Counted from the stretch's first letter, positions 45,578 to 55,342 are shown. The stretch: 64,000 nt of DNA from Flavobacterium profundi (GCF_006491645.1 NZ_VDCZ01000003.1:248001-312000); one strand, 5' to 3'. A program made the numbers and translations. The notes: generated from the letters alone by a model not told the origin.

Positions 45578-45583
45578 CATTTG
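45576..45583 (+). promoter_or_regulatory. Flavobacterial -7 box for murI
   Basis: TACATTTG matches TAnnTTTG and ends 4 nt before the ATG at 45588, so the transcript would be nearly leaderless. It begins inside the T-run of the preceding terminator. Confidence 0.5.
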
Positions 45584-45587
45584 TTTT

Positions 45588-46367
45588 ATGAGTAAGGATT
45601 ACCCTATAGGCCTTTTTGATTCTGGCATTGGAGGCACTTCAATCTGGAAAGAAATTCACGCGTTATTACCTAATGAAAACACCATCTATCTTGCCGATAG
45701 TAAAAATGCCCCATACGGTTTAAAAACCAAAGATGAAATTATAGCATTATCCATGAAAAACACAGAATTCTTATTGAATAAGAATGCTAAAATTATTGTG
45801 GTAGCTTGCAACACTGCAACTACAAATGCTATAAACGAATTACGTTCAAAATATAAGGTCCCTTTTATAGGTATTGAACCAGCTATCAAACCAGCTGCTA
45901 ATCAATCTAAGACACAAACCATTGGCATTCTAGCCACTAAAGGAACTTTAAACAGTGATTTATTTCACGAAAAACTTTCTCACTTTACAAACGTTAAAGT
46001 AATAGAACAAATTGGCCATGGTTTGGTACAATTAATTGAGAATGGAGACATCAATTCTCCAGAAATGAATGAACTGCTGGAAAGTTATTTAAAACCTATG
46101 ATTGATCAGAATATTGATTATTTAGTATTAGGTTGCAGCCATTATCCGTATCTTATTCCTCAAATTAAAAAAATAATTCCCGAACATATCCAAATAATTG
46201 ATTCTGGTGAAGCCGTAGCACGACAAACTAAAAAAGTATTAGAGAAACATGATTTACTTTCTAAGACAACAGAAGCTAGTTGGCAAAAATTTTATACCAA
46301 TGCTAATCCTCGCGTTTTAGAAAGCATTTTAAATCACGAATATTCTGTATTTGAGAAGGATTTTTAA
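45588..46367 (+). CDS. murI: Glutamate racemase
   Basis: A 259-aa cofactor-independent racemase supplying D-glutamate for peptidoglycan. The motifs FDSGIGG (D11, S12), ACNTATT (catalytic C74) and GCSHYP (catalytic C183, H185) are all present. It lies after the envelope operon, but a terminator and a promoter box separate it, so it is expressed on its own. Confidence 0.95.
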   Translation: MSKDYPIGLFDSGIGGTSIWKEIHALLPNENTIYLADSKNAPYGLKTKDEIIALSMKNTEFLLNKNAKIIVVACNTATTNAINELRSKYKVPFIGIEPAIKPAANQSKTQTIGILATKGTLNSDLFHEKLSHFTNVKVIEQIGHGLVQLIENGDINSPEMNELLESYLKPMIDQNIDYLVLGCSHYPYLIPQIKKIIPEHIQIIDSGEAVARQTKKVLEKHDLLSKTTEASWQKFYTNANPRVLESILNHEYSVFEKDF

Positions 46368-46395
46368 GTCCAAAAAAACACGAAACTCCCCCTTC

Positions 46396-46464
46396 TAACC
46401 CTGATGGAAGTGATAGCTTTCTAAAATTTATTTTAGAAACTAAAACGCACAGCAGGTACAAGGT
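46396..46464 (+). ncRNA. Candidate Flavo-1 RNA
   Basis: The sequence begins AACCCTGATGGAAGTGATAGC and ends GCACAGCAGG, matching my recollection of the Flavo-1 RNA motif of Bacteroidota. Nested pairings are visible: CCTG with CAGG outside, GTG with CAC inside, and a perfect 10-bp hairpin (TTTCTAAAAT arm with its complement). It lies in the 123-nt gap after murI. Function of the motif is unknown; the match needs a covariance-model search. Confidence 0.55.
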
Positions 46465-46490
46465 CATAAAGTAAGCCCAAAGACTCGTTT

Positions 46491-47009
46491 CTATTCTTCT
46501 TCTTTAAACCACCCGGAATACATTACATAATTATTAGAAATGCGTTCAATTTCACCTGCAAAATCGCTTTCATCGATTGCTTTTACTTTTTTAGCAGGCA
46601 CACCCGCATAAATGGTTCCCGATTCCACAATGGTATTTTGAGTAACTACAGAACCCGCTGCAATAATTGAATTACTATTTACGACACAATTATCCATCAC
46701 AATTGCTCCCATTCCAATTAAAACATTGTCTTTAATTTCACAGCCGTGAACGATTGCATTATGACCAATAGAAACATTGTTTCCAATTTTAGTAGGATGC
46801 TTTAAATAGGTACAATGAATTACGGCACCATCTTGAATGTTCACCTTATTTCCTATTTCAATTCGGTTAACGTCGCCTCTAATCACAGCATTAAACCATA
46901 CACTGCATTTTTCACCTAATTGTACATCTCCAACTATAGTTGCATTTTCTGCTACATAACAATCTTCAGGTATCTGAGGAAATTTGCCTCTTACTTCTTT
47001 AATAATCAT
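46491..47009 (-). CDS. Gamma-carbonic-anhydrase-like hexapeptide-repeat protein
   Basis: A 172-aa left-handed beta-helix protein of the gamma-CA/CaiE-PaaY family. The three metal-ligand histidines are present: H65, H83 and H88 (HCTY, IGHNAIVHG), with R44 and D46 in RGDVNRIEIG. It could be a carbonic anhydrase or a related trimeric enzyme; family members are often annotated as acetyltransferase by similarity. It is convergent with murI, across the candidate Flavo-1 RNA. Confidence 0.85.
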   Translation of the reverse strand: MIIKEVRGKFPQIPEDCYVAENATIVGDVQLGEKCSVWFNAVIRGDVNRIEIGNKVNIQDGAVIHCTYLKHPTKIGNNVSIGHNAIVHGCEIKDNVLIGMGAIVMDNCVVNSNSIIAAGSVVTQNTIVESGTIYAGVPAKKVKAIDESDFAGEIERISNNYVMYSGWFKEEE

Positions 47010-47019
47010 AATAAGTTAT

Positions 47020-47050
47020 ATAAAAATGTCCCGAAAAATCGGGACATTAG
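47020..47050 (-). terminator. Intrinsic terminator of the PorP/SprF gene
   Basis: A 10-bp stem AATGTCCCGA/TCGGGACATT with a 4-nt A loop, followed on the minus strand by a T-run. Confidence 0.85.
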
Positions 47051-47070
47051 TTATTTTATATTTTAAGGAA

Positions 47071-48075
47071 TTAATTAACCGCAGGACAGTTACAACTCCA
47101 TTCTTTCGCTTTACAGAATATATCTATACCTAAAGTAATTTGATGGAAACCACCATTATCAAATTTAATATCTCCAATAATATGAGAATACGTATAAGCA
47201 AACATAAACTGTTTGTAATTCACTCCTAAAATTGGAGTAATATATTGTAATTTTTGCTCTCCAATTGCATTTCCATCTAAATATTCCGCTCCATCAAAAC
47301 TTCTTCTGTATGAAAGACCACCCCATACTCTACCGAATTCAACACCTTTGTAAACTTTTAAGTTTAAATCAATTGCTTTTTCAGTAGTTTCTTGCGTATA
47401 TTGAAACATAAAAGAAGGTTCCCATAACAATCTATCTTCGTCCCCAAATACCGCACCTGCACTCCACAAGAATTTTCTTAAATTATCAGATTCTATTCCT
47501 TCTGTGTAAATTTCTCTTCTGTTGGCTAAAAAGTTTTTAACTGTAACGTGAGTAAAGAAATCTAGAAAATGATATGACATCCCTAAATCAACATTAAAAT
47601 AAGCATCTTTTTGGTAAATTCCTCCAAAAATAAAAGGGTCAAAAGCTTGATTTGTAAAACTAGTCTCATCTAATTGACTTTGAATAAACGCTGCACTTAA
47701 TCCAAAAGACAATTGATTTAAGTCAGTCGTTCCTCTTGAAAAACGTAAATGGTGTGCATAAGTTAATTTAGCTCCTCTTTGAGAGTGATAACCATTTTTA
47801 TCATTAAATACAATAGCTCCTATACCTGATTTACCATCTTGATCAATAGATGTATTAAAACTCAAGGTTTGCAACGAGGGTGCGTCTTCTTGTCCAAACC
47901 ATTGTTGGCGACCTGTTAAACGTATTTTTCCACAATTTGCAGCACCAGCCATTGAAGGGTGAATTAAATAATAATTATCGGATAGATAATCGGAGTAAAC
48001 AGCAATTCCTTCTTGGGAAAACGAGAGTTGTGTTAAAAACAACACAATAAATAAGTAACTTTTTTTAAAATCCAT
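47071..48075 (-). CDS. PorP/SprF family type IX secretion membrane protein
   Basis: A 334-aa outer-membrane protein with the start at 48075 (MDFKKSYLF) and a signal peptide ending SFSQ. The N-terminal YSDYLSDNYYLIHPSMAGAANCGKIRLTG segment (split over 24-52) with NPA/HPS-MAG is diagnostic of PorP/SprF. Homologues act with type IX secretion and, in flavobacteria, with secretion of the adhesin SprB in gliding. It stands alone here, with no adhesin or other por gene nearby. C-terminal cysteines (CKAKEWSCNCP) are notable. Confidence 0.9.
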   Translation of the reverse strand: MDFKKSYLFIVLFLTQLSFSQEGIAVYSDYLSDNYYLIHPSMAGAANCGKIRLTGRQQWFGQEDAPSLQTLSFNTSIDQDGKSGIGAIVFNDKNGYHSQRGAKLTYAHHLRFSRGTTDLNQLSFGLSAAFIQSQLDETSFTNQAFDPFIFGGIYQKDAYFNVDLGMSYHFLDFFTHVTVKNFLANRREIYTEGIESDNLRKFLWSAGAVFGDEDRLLWEPSFMFQYTQETTEKAIDLNLKVYKGVEFGRVWGGLSYRRSFDGAEYLDGNAIGEQKLQYITPILGVNYKQFMFAYTYSHIIGDIKFDNGGFHQITLGIDIFCKAKEWSCNCPAVN

Positions 48076-48123
48076 TTCTTTTATCAAGATTTTATTTGAT
48101 TAAATGCCTTTTGTCTAATTTTT

Positions 48124-48131
48124 CAAAGATA
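48124..48131 (-). promoter_or_regulatory. Flavobacterial -7 box for the PorP/SprF gene
   Basis: TATCTTTG on the minus strand, 48 nt before the start at 48075. Confidence 0.55.
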
Positions 48132-48206
48132 TAAATTTTATGTTATTATCAATGGTTTTTACTTACAGATTTAAAAGTTAAATTCTTTTTTACGTTATAA
48201 GTTCGT

Positions 48207-48214
48207 TATCTTTG
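48207..48214 (+). promoter_or_regulatory. Flavobacterial -7 box for the NifU-type gene
   Basis: TATCTTTG followed by CA, 18 nt before the ATG at 48233. Confidence 0.6.
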
Positions 48215-48232
48215 CAAAAAGATTACTAAATA

Positions 48233-49132
48233 ATGTCAAAAATAACCATAAAAAACACCACTAATCCTTCCATTTTAAAATTTGAATTGGAAGAGACCAT
48301 CATTAAAGGGCAAAATTTTGAATTTAAAAACATTGACGAGACTAAAAATTCACCATTAGCCATGCAACTGTTTTATTTACCCTTTGTTAAAACAGTATAT
48401 ATTTCAGGTAATTTTATTGCCATAGAAAAATTTTCTATAGTAGAATGGGGAGATGTTCAAGATGCGGTAGCCAATCAAATTGAAGAATTTATCAAAAATG
48501 GAGGAGAAATTCTGAAACAAGAAGTTACTTCTGTAAAAAAACAACCTATTACGATTTATGCAGAAACCACTCCTAATCCAGCGGTTCAAAAGTTTGTAAG
48601 CAATAAATTATTAACCAAAACCTTAATTGAATGTAAAAATATTGATCAAACCAAGGCTTCTCCTTTAGCTAAGGAATTGTTCCAATTTCCCTTTGTCAAG
48701 GAAGTTTTTATTGATGAAAATTACATTTCAATTACTAAATATGAAATTGCTGACTGGAGTGAAATTACAATGGAATTACGCTCTTTTATAAAAGAATATA
48801 TCGAAAACGGAAATCAAGTAGTCGATGAATCGCAAATTGTAAAGACTGAAACGCATCAAAAACAACAGGAAACCTATTTTGAAAATTTAGATGTAACCTC
48901 TCAACAAATTGTAAATATTCTAGAAGAGTATGTAAAACCTGCTGTACAAAGTGACGGTGGAAACATTATGTTTGAATCCTTTGATGCAGATTCCAAAAAA
49001 GTAAAAGTAATTTTACAAGGAGCTTGCAGCGGATGCCCTTCTTCTACTTTTACTTTAAAAAATGGAATAGAAAATATGTTAAAGCAAATGCTCAACGACA
49101 GCGGAATTGTGGTTGAAGCTACAAATGCATAA
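48233..49132 (+). CDS. NifU family Fe-S scaffold with duplicated Nfu N-terminal domain
   Basis: A 299-aa iron-sulfur cluster scaffold or carrier. Two related Nfu N-terminal domains lie in tandem (about 2-92 and 100-190; compare SPLAMQLFYLPFVKTVYI with SPLAKELFQFPFVKEVFI). A C-terminal NifU domain (about 222-299) has the cluster-binding C265-x2-C268 in GACSGCPSS. Such proteins deliver 4Fe-4S clusters to target enzymes. It has its own promoter and terminator. Confidence 0.93.
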   Translation: MSKITIKNTTNPSILKFELEETIIKGQNFEFKNIDETKNSPLAMQLFYLPFVKTVYISGNFIAIEKFSIVEWGDVQDAVANQIEEFIKNGGEILKQEVTSVKKQPITIYAETTPNPAVQKFVSNKLLTKTLIECKNIDQTKASPLAKELFQFPFVKEVFIDENYISITKYEIADWSEITMELRSFIKEYIENGNQVVDESQIVKTETHQKQQETYFENLDVTSQQIVNILEEYVKPAVQSDGGNIMFESFDADSKKVKVILQGACSGCPSSTFTLKNGIENMLKQMLNDSGIVVEATNA

Positions 49133-49138
49133 TACAAT

Positions 49139-49168
49139 AAAAAAGAGCCTTTAAGGCTCTTTTTTATT
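49139..49168. terminator. Bidirectional terminator between nifU-type gene and pit
   Basis: A 10-bp stem AAAAGAGCCT/AGGCTCTTTT with a 3-nt loop and T-runs on both strands between convergent genes. Confidence 0.85.
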
Positions 49169-51407
49169 TTTTATTTTCAACTTGCTTGTTAAACTCTTTA
49201 AACAGCTCTAGTAAATTCATAGTCGCTTTTACTAAGTCGTTGGTTTCTAAAAGCAATCCAAAATACAATTTACTGTTTTTCGGACTATTTTCTGTCGTTC
49301 TAATTCTTATGATTTGTTTCTGAATTAATTCGGAAATAGATTCCAAAAGATTAGCTTTCTCTTTTAATATTTCATCAATTTGAGAAAAATCTTCTTTTTG
49401 GAATGTTACAGTAAGTCTATCAAACAAATGTTTCAATTTATTATCAACTGATTTTAAATCTCTAATTTGATTGAACTTTAATTGTTTGTGATTGTTATTA
49501 ATATGAGAATGACTATTAACTGTAATATACCCAATAGACTGAACCATATCTTGCAAGTAACCTAAAATAAGAACATAAAACTTACTTGCTTCTAATGAGG
49601 TTTCATCTAAATTTTTAATGACATAATACACATTACTTTTTAAGTCATCAATATCTTTTTCTAATTTCTTAAGTTTCTTTTTATTTTCTTTTAGTTTCGC
49701 TAAGTCTTGCAATCCTAAGTTATTGATAACATCGGTATACAGTGCATTCGTTTTACGAATCACTTTACCTACTTGAGAAGAACTTTCAGAAATAACTTCT
49801 TTAATAGAAAAAATATCTTCTTTCTTTAACTTTATTTCTTCTTCTTTTTCTTTTGTTTTCTTCATGTGTTTTCTAGCACTTCTATACAAAAGAATTCCCA
49901 CAGTTACCATTAAAGCAAAGAAGGCAAACACTTTCCCAAAGGTTAATAGTACGGCTATGGTTCCTGCCATTAAAAAAGCCACAAATGCCGTTACAAACCA
50001 ACCTCCAATAACATTGATAACTCCTGCCACTCGATAAACTGCACTCTCTCTGTCCCAAGCTCTATCTGCAAAAGAAGTTCCCATAGCCACCATAAAAGTT
50101 ACATAAGTTGTAGATAATGGTAATTTTAAAGAAGTACCTATGGCAATTAAGATACTCGCAACCATTAAATTTACTGATGCTCTCACCATATCAAAAGCAG
50201 GTTGCTCACTCTTTTTAGAAGTAGGTACAACTTTGGTAAACTGCTTGTCTATTTTAACTTCTAATGATTTTGGTAAAAAACAATTTAATACTTGACCAAT
50301 ATACATAACACCTCTCACAATAACTCTTGATAAATTATTGGCATCAAAACGTTCCGTTCCTTCACTCTGTCTTGATAAATCTACACCAGTAGCAATTACT
50401 TCTTTTGCTTTTTTAGAAGTCCAAAGCGTATATACCATAATTCCACCACCTATCAATAACAGCCAAAAATTAGCTTTTAATTCGGAAGATGCTAAAGCCC
50501 CCATCAACATTGTAGAATCACTACCACCTGCGATATAAATATCATAGGATTGTAAAGCGGCAATTGGCACTCCAATAAAGTTTACTAAATCATTTCCTGC
50601 AAAAGCAAGTGCTAAAGCAAAAGTTCCTATAATAATAATAATTCTAAAAATGTTTACTTTTAAACTGATTAAAACTTGAGATAATAGCGTCCAAAACACA
50701 AAACAAACTGCGATAATTAGCATTTGATTAGATTTCATTAACTCTTTCAAATCCGCAGTCATGAAAGAAGAACTTTTTAGACCTTTGAATAAAATAAAGT
50801 AAGTGATAGCTGTAATACCTATACCGCCGAAAATAGCACCAAAGTACTTTACTCTTCTTTCATAGTGAAAAGAAAAAATAATCCTAGATAAGTATTGGAT
50901 TAAAGCCCCAATCGTAAATGAAAGCGCTACAGAAATTAAAATACTCGACACAATTTCTGTAGCTTTCTCTTGATTGATAAAGTCTAAAATCGTGTTCGTA
51001 TTATTATCATTAGAAATCATTTTATAAACTCCTAAACATACAGCTCCTCCTAATAAAGAAAAAACAACAGAAACTGTAGTAGAAGTTGGCAATCCTAATG
51101 AATTAAAGATATCCAATAATAAGACATCTGTAATCATTACAGCCAAGAAAATAATCATTACATCATTGAAGGTAAACATGCCAGGCACAAAAATACCACT
51201 ACGGGCAATTTCCATCATACCACTAGAAAACAAGGCTCCCAAAGCAATACCGATACTCGCAACTATCATTAAAGTTTTAAAAGATACTGCTTTAGATCCT
51301 ATTCCAGAATTTAAAAAATTAACGGCATCATTAGCTACTCCTACCATTAAATCTATTGAAGCCAATAATGCTAATGCTACAAGCATTACAAGATATATTT
51401 GTTCCAT
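49164..51407 (-). CDS. Inorganic phosphate transporter, Pit family, with cytoplasmic C-terminal domain
   Basis: A 747-aa inner-membrane protein. The two inverted Pit signatures are present: VGVANDAVNFLNSGIGSKA near 22-40 and FAGNDLVNFIGVP in the middle. About ten to twelve transmembrane helices occupy 1-510. The extra C-terminal region (about 515-747) is a charged helical, PhoU-like domain, which standard Pit proteins carry as a separate protein or lack. Transport is expected to be proton- or sodium-driven. Confidence 0.9.
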   Translation of the reverse strand: MEQIYLVMLVALALLASIDLMVGVANDAVNFLNSGIGSKAVSFKTLMIVASIGIALGALFSSGMMEIARSGIFVPGMFTFNDVMIIFLAVMITDVLLLDIFNSLGLPTSTTVSVVFSLLGGAVCLGVYKMISNDNNTNTILDFINQEKATEIVSSILISVALSFTIGALIQYLSRIIFSFHYERRVKYFGAIFGGIGITAITYFILFKGLKSSSFMTADLKELMKSNQMLIIAVCFVFWTLLSQVLISLKVNIFRIIIIIGTFALALAFAGNDLVNFIGVPIAALQSYDIYIAGGSDSTMLMGALASSELKANFWLLLIGGGIMVYTLWTSKKAKEVIATGVDLSRQSEGTERFDANNLSRVIVRGVMYIGQVLNCFLPKSLEVKIDKQFTKVVPTSKKSEQPAFDMVRASVNLMVASILIAIGTSLKLPLSTTYVTFMVAMGTSFADRAWDRESAVYRVAGVINVIGGWFVTAFVAFLMAGTIAVLLTFGKVFAFFALMVTVGILLYRSARKHMKKTKEKEEEIKLKKEDIFSIKEVISESSSQVGKVIRKTNALYTDVINNLGLQDLAKLKENKKKLKKLEKDIDDLKSNVYYVIKNLDETSLEASKFYVLILGYLQDMVQSIGYITVNSHSHINNNHKQLKFNQIRDLKSVDNKLKHLFDRLTVTFQKEDFSQIDEILKEKANLLESISELIQKQIIRIRTTENSPKNSKLYFGLLLETNDLVKATMNLLELFKEFNKQVENKK

Positions 51408-51565
51408 CTACTCTTAAAGTTTTTTCTTTTGCAAAAGTCCTGCAACTATTTCTTTTCAATGTTAAGTTAATGTTATTAATTTCAATTTATAAAAATATAT
51501 AATTTGCAATTTCTTGATAATTTAACTACCTTTAAATACATTATTAACAACAAAATAAACAAATT

Positions 51566-51766
51566 ATGGCAGTATTAAAAGTTATAGAAATTTTATCCAG
51601 CTCAGAAAAAAGTTGGGAAGATGCTACAAAACAAGCAGTTGAGAAAGCATCAAAAACATTGAACAACATTAGATCTGTATATGTTAAAGAACAAAGTGCA
51701 GCAGTAAAAAACAATCAAGTAACTGAATTTCGGGTGAATTTAAAAGTCACTTTTGAATTAGATTAG
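51566..51766 (+). CDS. Dodecin family flavin-binding protein
   Basis: A 66-aa protein matching dodecin in length and pattern: KVIEILSSSEKSWEDATKQA, then the helix, VYVKEQSAAV and a final strand KVTFELD. Dodecins form hollow 12-mers that store flavin. The conserved Trp (W18, SWEDA) that stacks on the isoalloxazine ring is present. It is monocistronic with a terminator. Confidence 0.93.
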   Translation: MAVLKVIEILSSSEKSWEDATKQAVEKASKTLNNIRSVYVKEQSAAVKNNQVTEFRVNLKVTFELD

Positions 51767-51787
51767 TTTTAATTCTTTACTTACCTT

Positions 51788-51817
51788 TTAAGCGTTCCTA
51801 AAGAACGCTTTTTTTAT
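51788..51817 (+). terminator. Intrinsic terminator after dodecin
   Basis: An 8-bp stem AAGCGTTC/GAACGCTT with a 5-nt loop and T7. The stem is the same core as those at 951 and 12712. Confidence 0.85.
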
Positions 51818-51821
51818 CCCT

Positions 51822-53846
51822 ATGAACGAACTCCATTTAGAAACAAGCCCCTATCTCCTTCAACATGCTACAAACCCTATTCATTGGAAAGCATGGCATA
51901 CAGAAACCCTTCAATATGCTCAAAAAAACAAGCAATTAATCATCATTAGTATTGGTTATGCTGCTTGCCATTGGTGTCATGTTATGGAACACGAATCTTT
52001 TGAAGATGAACAGGTAGCAGAAGTGATGAATCGTTCTTATGTATCTATAAAAGTAGATCGCGAAGAAAGACCCGATGTGGACGCCATATATATGAAAGCG
52101 ATTCAAATTATGAGTGGACAAGGTGGATGGCCTTTAAACGTAGTATGTTTACCGGATGGAAGACCTATTTGGGGTGGCACCTATTTTCGTAAAGAAGAAT
52201 GGACGAATGCATTGGAACAACTCCAAGAACTTTTTGTAAATAATCCGCAAAAAATGGAAGAATATGCTACAAAATTACATCAAGGCATTCAATTGCTAGG
52301 TTTAGTTCAAAAACCTAAAGAAAATATTCTTTTCTCCAAAGAAAACATGAGCCTATTAATCGAAAAATGGCAAAGAAGTTTTGACTTAGAATATGGAGGT
52401 TATTCTCGAGCACCAAAGTTTATGATGCCTACAAATTTAGAGTTCTTACAACGCTATGGTTTTCAAAATAAAAACCAACAATTGTTAGACTATGTCGACC
52501 TTACACTTACAAAAATGGCTTGGGGCGGTTTATTTGATACCGTTGAAGGCGGTTTTTCAAGATATTCCGTAGATAGTAAGTGGCACATTCCTCATTTTGA
52601 AAAAATGCTCTATGATAATGCCCAATTGCTTTCTGTATATGCAGATGCCTACAAACGCACAAAAAACGAGTTGTACACAGAAGTTATTGAAAAAACCATT
52701 CGCTTTTGTGATAATGAACTTCTAAATATAAAAAAAGGTTATTTTGCTTCACTTGATGCAGATAGCTTAAATGCAAGTCACCATTTAGAAGAAGGAGCCT
52801 ATTATAGTTGGACCAAAGAAGAATTACAGAGAATTTTAGGAGATGATTTTGAACTATTTTCAATAGTATTTAATATTAATCCTTTTGGATATTGGGAAGA
52901 AGAAAAAAAATACGTCTTGATTCAAAATGAAAGCCTAGAAGCTATTGCAAAAAAAGCTTCTGTTTCTGTTGCTTTCGTCAAAGAAAAAAAGAAAATTTGG
53001 GAAGAAAAATTGTTTCACATTCGTAAAGAAAGAAACAAACCTCGTTTAGATGATAAAAGTATTACTTCTTGGAATGCTTTGTTGATTAAAGGACTTATAG
53101 ATAGCTATATCGCCTTAGGAAACAGAGATTATTTGGATAAAGCGGAAGGAATAGCTGCGTTTATACACAACCAACTCACAACCATAAACGGAAGTCTTTG
53201 GCATACCTATAAAAATGAAGAAAGCAAAATCGATGGTTTTTTAGACGATTATGCTTTTACTATTCAGGCGTTTATTCGTTTGTATCAAGTTACTTTTAAT
53301 TTTCATTATTTATCTCAAGCCAAGCAATTGATGGATTATTGCTTCGAGGACTTTTATAATGAAAACGAACTATTTTTCACATTTACTTCCAGAAACTCTC
53401 CTGCTTTAATTGCTACTCATTACGAAATAGAGGACAACGTTATTCCTGCATCTAACTCAGTTATGGGTCATAATCTTTATGCATTGAGTATTTACTATGA
53501 CAATAGTTATTATGAAAAAGTGTACCAAAATATGTTGGCTCAAATTTTACCAACCATTGATTATGCTTCCGCATTTTCCAATTGGCTCTCCTTATGGATG
53601 AATACTTTAGAAGAACAAAAAGAACTTGCTATTTGCGGAAATAATGCTGTTGCAAACACTATTGAAGTTCAAAAAAACTACATACCTCAACTTTTAATTG
53701 CAGGAACAACGAGTGTAGTTAACCTACCCTTTTTACAGGATAGATTTGACAAAAACCTAGACTTACTGTATCTTTGTAGTAATAAGACGTGTCAAATTCC
53801 CGAGACCGAAGTAGAAAACATTATAAACCAAATAAAAAATGAGTAG
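51822..53846 (+). CDS. DUF255 thioredoxin-domain protein (YyaL/SPATA20-like)
   Basis: A 674-aa cytoplasmic protein. An N-terminal thioredoxin-like domain (about 1-165) has the DUF255 features LETSPYLLQHATNPIHW and the redox-type C49-H-W-C52 in AACHWCHVMEHESF. An (alpha/alpha)6-barrel-like domain (about 175-670) resembles N-acylglucosamine 2-epimerases or glycosidases. The enzymatic activity is not established. It overlaps the following mscS gene by 8 nt. Confidence 0.9.
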   Translation: MNELHLETSPYLLQHATNPIHWKAWHTETLQYAQKNKQLIIISIGYAACHWCHVMEHESFEDEQVAEVMNRSYVSIKVDREERPDVDAIYMKAIQIMSGQGGWPLNVVCLPDGRPIWGGTYFRKEEWTNALEQLQELFVNNPQKMEEYATKLHQGIQLLGLVQKPKENILFSKENMSLLIEKWQRSFDLEYGGYSRAPKFMMPTNLEFLQRYGFQNKNQQLLDYVDLTLTKMAWGGLFDTVEGGFSRYSVDSKWHIPHFEKMLYDNAQLLSVYADAYKRTKNELYTEVIEKTIRFCDNELLNIKKGYFASLDADSLNASHHLEEGAYYSWTKEELQRILGDDFELFSIVFNINPFGYWEEEKKYVLIQNESLEAIAKKASVSVAFVKEKKKIWEEKLFHIRKERNKPRLDDKSITSWNALLIKGLIDSYIALGNRDYLDKAEGIAAFIHNQLTTINGSLWHTYKNEESKIDGFLDDYAFTIQAFIRLYQVTFNFHYLSQAKQLMDYCFEDFYNENELFFTFTSRNSPALIATHYEIEDNVIPASNSVMGHNLYALSIYYDNSYYEKVYQNMLAQILPTIDYASAFSNWLSLWMNTLEEQKELAICGNNAVANTIEVQKNYIPQLLIAGTTSVVNLPFLQDRFDKNLDLLYLCSNKTCQIPETEVENIINQIKNE

Positions 53847-54657
53847 CGAACAAATCGAAAAGTACACTGAAATTATTATTAAAACCATTGTTGAATATTC
53901 TCCAAAAGTTGTAACGGCAATTATCATCTTATTTTTAGGATTGTGGTTAACCAGCATTATTACGAAAACCATAAAAAAAATACTTCTAAGAAGGGAAGTC
54001 GATATTACCCTTTCTAATTTTATTGGCAATTTTATCTTTTGGACGCTACGTGTTCTTGTATTTATAACCGTTGTTTCAAATTTAGGTGTACCTACTTCCT
54101 CATTTGTTGCCATTTTAGGAGCCGCTGGTTTAGCTGTAGGTTTAGCCTTACAAGGTTCTTTATCTAATTTTGCAGGTGGTATTTTGATTATCTTATTCAA
54201 GCCATTTAAATTAGAGGATGTTATTGAAGCGCAAGGCGAAATTGGTACTGTAAAAGAAATCCAAATTTTTAATACCCGACTTTTAACCGCCAACAACCAA
54301 ACTGTTTATATTCCAAATGGTGCTTTATCGAATGGTGTTATTAAAAATTATACGCAAGAAGGTATTCGTAGAATTGATTTAACCATTGGTGTAGATTACA
54401 ATTCCGATTTAAAGCAAGTTAAAGAAGTTATTTTAGACGTCTTAAGTAAAAACGAATTGGTTTTAAAAGAACCTGCACCAGCAGTAGTCGTAATGGCTTT
54501 AGCAGACAGTTCAATTAATTTAGCGGTGCGACCATGGGCAAAAGCAGAAAACTTTTTAACCGTTCATAGTCAAACTTTAGAACAATGCAAAGTAGCATTC
54601 GACAAAGCAGGAATCGAAATTCCTTATCCACATCAAGTAGAAATTCAAAAGAAATAA
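53839..54657 (+). CDS. Small-conductance mechanosensitive channel (MscS family)
   Basis: A 272-aa inner-membrane channel that opens on hypo-osmotic shock. Three transmembrane helices are at about 24-44, 62-84 and 90-120. The pore helix shows the Gly/Ala pattern of MscS (GAAGLAVGLALQGSLSN then FAGGILIILFKPF), followed by the cytoplasmic beta and cage domains. The length equals the canonical E. coli form. It is translationally coupled to the DUF255 gene. Confidence 0.93.
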   Translation: MSSEQIEKYTEIIIKTIVEYSPKVVTAIIILFLGLWLTSIITKTIKKILLRREVDITLSNFIGNFIFWTLRVLVFITVVSNLGVPTSSFVAILGAAGLAVGLALQGSLSNFAGGILIILFKPFKLEDVIEAQGEIGTVKEIQIFNTRLLTANNQTVYIPNGALSNGVIKNYTQEGIRRIDLTIGVDYNSDLKQVKEVILDVLSKNELVLKEPAPAVVVMALADSSINLAVRPWAKAENFLTVHSQTLEQCKVAFDKAGIEIPYPHQVEIQKK

Positions 54658-54663
54658 TATTAT

Positions 54664-55323
54664 CTATTTATTTAAAACAAAGTCTTTTAAATAAAACGGT
54701 TCAAAATAAGCGACATCAACAAAGTCGCTTTTTTTGTACTTTTCATAGGACAAACTACTCATTTCATTTGCTGAAGGATAGACAATATCGTCATGAAAAA
54801 CAAAATTACTTTTGGTTAAAATGGCTTTAAATTTAAGCGCACCATCTCCTACTAAGTGCAGGGTTTCCGCTACAGTATTATAAGAATTCGTATCGATAAT
54901 TTCAGCTTCAGTAGCCCTAATTCTATTGTAATTTTTATCATAAAAAGCCGTATAAACTTCCATTCTTCTCGCGTCAATCATTGGAATTATTATACCTTCT
55001 TCGATGGTAATTTGTTTGGCTAACAAAGCCAACGTATCGATAGCAATCAAAGGAACACCCAAGGCATAACACAAGCCTTTCGCAGACGAAACTCCTATTC
55101 GCAAACCCGTGTAAGAACCAGGGCCTTGACTTACCGCTATGGCATGAATATCGTTGAAATTATATTGCGTTTCTTCTAAAATTGTTCCAATAAAAACATG
55201 CAATTTTTCAGCATGTGAAAAATTTTCAGTTGCAATTTCTTTACAAAGTAATGTTTTGCCTTCTTTGGCTATTGAAACCGAACAATTTTTAGTTGCTGTT
55301 TCTATGTTTAAAATGATGGCCAT
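54664..55323 (-). CDS. tsaB: tRNA threonylcarbamoyladenosine biosynthesis protein TsaB
   Basis: A 219-aa ASKHA-fold protein that partners TsaD in making t6A37 on tRNAs decoding ANN codons. The start at 55323 (MAIILNIETATKN) matches the conserved beginning; an ATG at 55353 adds ten residues. The motifs ILNIETAT and AVSQGPGSYTGLRIG (about 67-81) are diagnostic. It is convergent with mscS and only 6 nt from its stop. Confidence 0.93.
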   Translation of the reverse strand: MAIILNIETATKNCSVSIAKEGKTLLCKEIATENFSHAEKLHVFIGTILEETQYNFNDIHAIAVSQGPGSYTGLRIGVSSAKGLCYALGVPLIAIDTLALLAKQITIEEGIIIPMIDARRMEVYTAFYDKNYNRIRATEAEIIDTNSYNTVAETLHLVGDGALKFKAILTKSNFVFHDDIVYPSANEMSSLSYEKYKKSDFVDVAYFEPFYLKDFVLNK

Positions 55324-55342
55324 TGTGCTTTTTATATGATTG

